This document shows, one piece after another, positions 63,782 to 64,000 of a stretch of DNA of 64,000 nt; position 1 is the first letter of the stretch; every line of letters begins with the position of its first letter. The notes beneath the pieces were generated by a model that saw only the letters and a program-made list of their open reading frames with translations, was not told where the DNA came from and ran no database searches. Both the position numbers and the translations under genes were made by a program. The stretch lies in contig NZ_WJBC01000002.1 in assembly GCF_014284475.1 (NCBI RefSeq), positions 186,001 through 250,000 of the forward strand, in the 5' to 3' direction. This DNA comes from Acetobacterium fimetarium (GTDB lineage Bacteria > Bacillota > Clostridia > Eubacteriales > Eubacteriaceae).

Positions 63782-64000
63782 TTGCTTTCTCCTGTTTCTG
63801 TTTTTTGATTGCCAGATCTTTCAGTTTGATCAGTTCGATAAAGGCCTCGATGCGGATGCGCAGTTGTTCGATGTCCTCCTCGTTGTAGTCACTTTCGACC
63901 CGGATCACCGGGATACCGAGTTGCCCCAGTTCCTCCTCCAGCGTCTGGTATTCGAAGTCGTAAACCAGACAGCCGCGCAGCACGTGATAGACGACGCCCT
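63774..64000 (-). CDS. 2-hydroxyacyl-CoA-dehydratase-type subunit, 3' end
   Basis: C-terminal 75 residues; the gene runs out of the window. The end has RGCLVYDFEYQTLEEELGQL, then PVIRVESDYNEEDIEQL and IRIEAFIELI, the standard tail of HgdB/BcrB/DCCP-type proteins, with a Cys ligand in RGC. A Lys-rich tail follows. The frame stays open to base 64000; a GTG at 63983 is internal. Whether this is a dehydratase, benzoyl-CoA-type reductase or double-cubane protein cannot be decided from this part. Confidence 0.85.
   Translation of the reverse strand, partial: GVVYHVLRGCLVYDFEYQTLEEELGQLGIPVIRVESDYNEEDIEQLRIRIEAFIELIKLKDLAIKKQKQEKANE

Noticed and set aside
62927-63808. 293-codon plus-strand frame opposite the dehydratase activator
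   Set aside because: A shadow in GC-rich sequence; the activator on the minus strand has all family motifs.
1-64000. CRISPR arrays, tRNA or rRNA genes, prophage
   Set aside because: I saw no regularly spaced direct repeats, no cloverleaf-like or rRNA sequence and no phage structural genes.

Overview
The window reads as chromosome of an anaerobic low-to-mid GC Firmicute of the Eubacteriaceae/acetogen type, close in gene content to Acetobacterium or Eubacterium. The evidence is strict Gram-positive signals (T-box leader, TTGACA/TATAAT promoters with 17-nt spacers, AGGAGG ribosome sites, many TTG and GTG starts) together with anaerobic metabolism: a nickel CO dehydrogenase cluster, indolepyruvate:ferredoxin oxidoreductase, adenosylcobalamin-dependent ribonucleotide reductase, and a 2-hydroxyacyl-CoA dehydratase activator. 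The assignment to a genus is inference.

Left part (1-19.7 kb) is housekeeping. It holds the tail of an ABC ATPase, the infC-rpmI-rplT operon behind a perfect promoter and an attenuator-like leader (infC starts at AUU), ktrB-ktrA potassium uptake, an rRNA methyltransferase, a T-box controlled pheS-pheT pair followed by a DprA-like gene, and zapA. Then come lexA with a LexA box over its own -35, a XerC/D-type recombinase, a 700-bp gene-free stretch, der, a DUF512 radical-SAM protein, a QueG-like iron-sulfur protein, a DUF4364 protein and a SERCA-type calcium ATPase.

The middle (19.7-38.5 kb) is mostly on the minus strand: a small membrane peptide with a processive-glycolipid-synthase-like glycosyltransferase and valS; a short proB; nrdJ; plsY; and a compact ptb-iorA-iorB-Cys-rich operon that looks like 2-oxoacid fermentation with acyl-phosphate formation. 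Citrate synthase, a CheY-CheX fusion next to a free CheX, dxs, and a ferritin-like protein follow.

At 38.5-50.3 kb lies a potassium island: kdpE-kdpD-kdpC-kdpB-kdpA-kdpF (reading leftward) with a KimA-like importer upstream. kdpB is cut in two by a 1.88-kb IS1182-type element, so the Kdp pump should be inactive here while KtrAB and the KimA-like protein remain intact. To the right are a Lon-like ATPase-protease, a YjfB peptide, a beta-lactamase-fold hydrolase and Hsp20.

The right end (55-64 kb) is redox-oriented and visibly richer in G+C. It has a cooS-cooF-FAD oxidoreductase operon whose cooS carries three frameshifts, a ketopantoate-reductase-like gene, an EAL protein with a shortened domain, and an incompletely seen operon joining a 2-hydroxyacyl-CoA-dehydratase-type subunit, its ATP-dependent activator, a DsbD/CcdA-like membrane protein and a secreted protein ending in a four-cysteine motif. 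The last operon is the best candidate for something undescribed. A 112-bp structured repeat with compensating stem changes occurs at 24.9 kb and 62.2 kb, with possible relatives at 19.8 and 48.2 kb.
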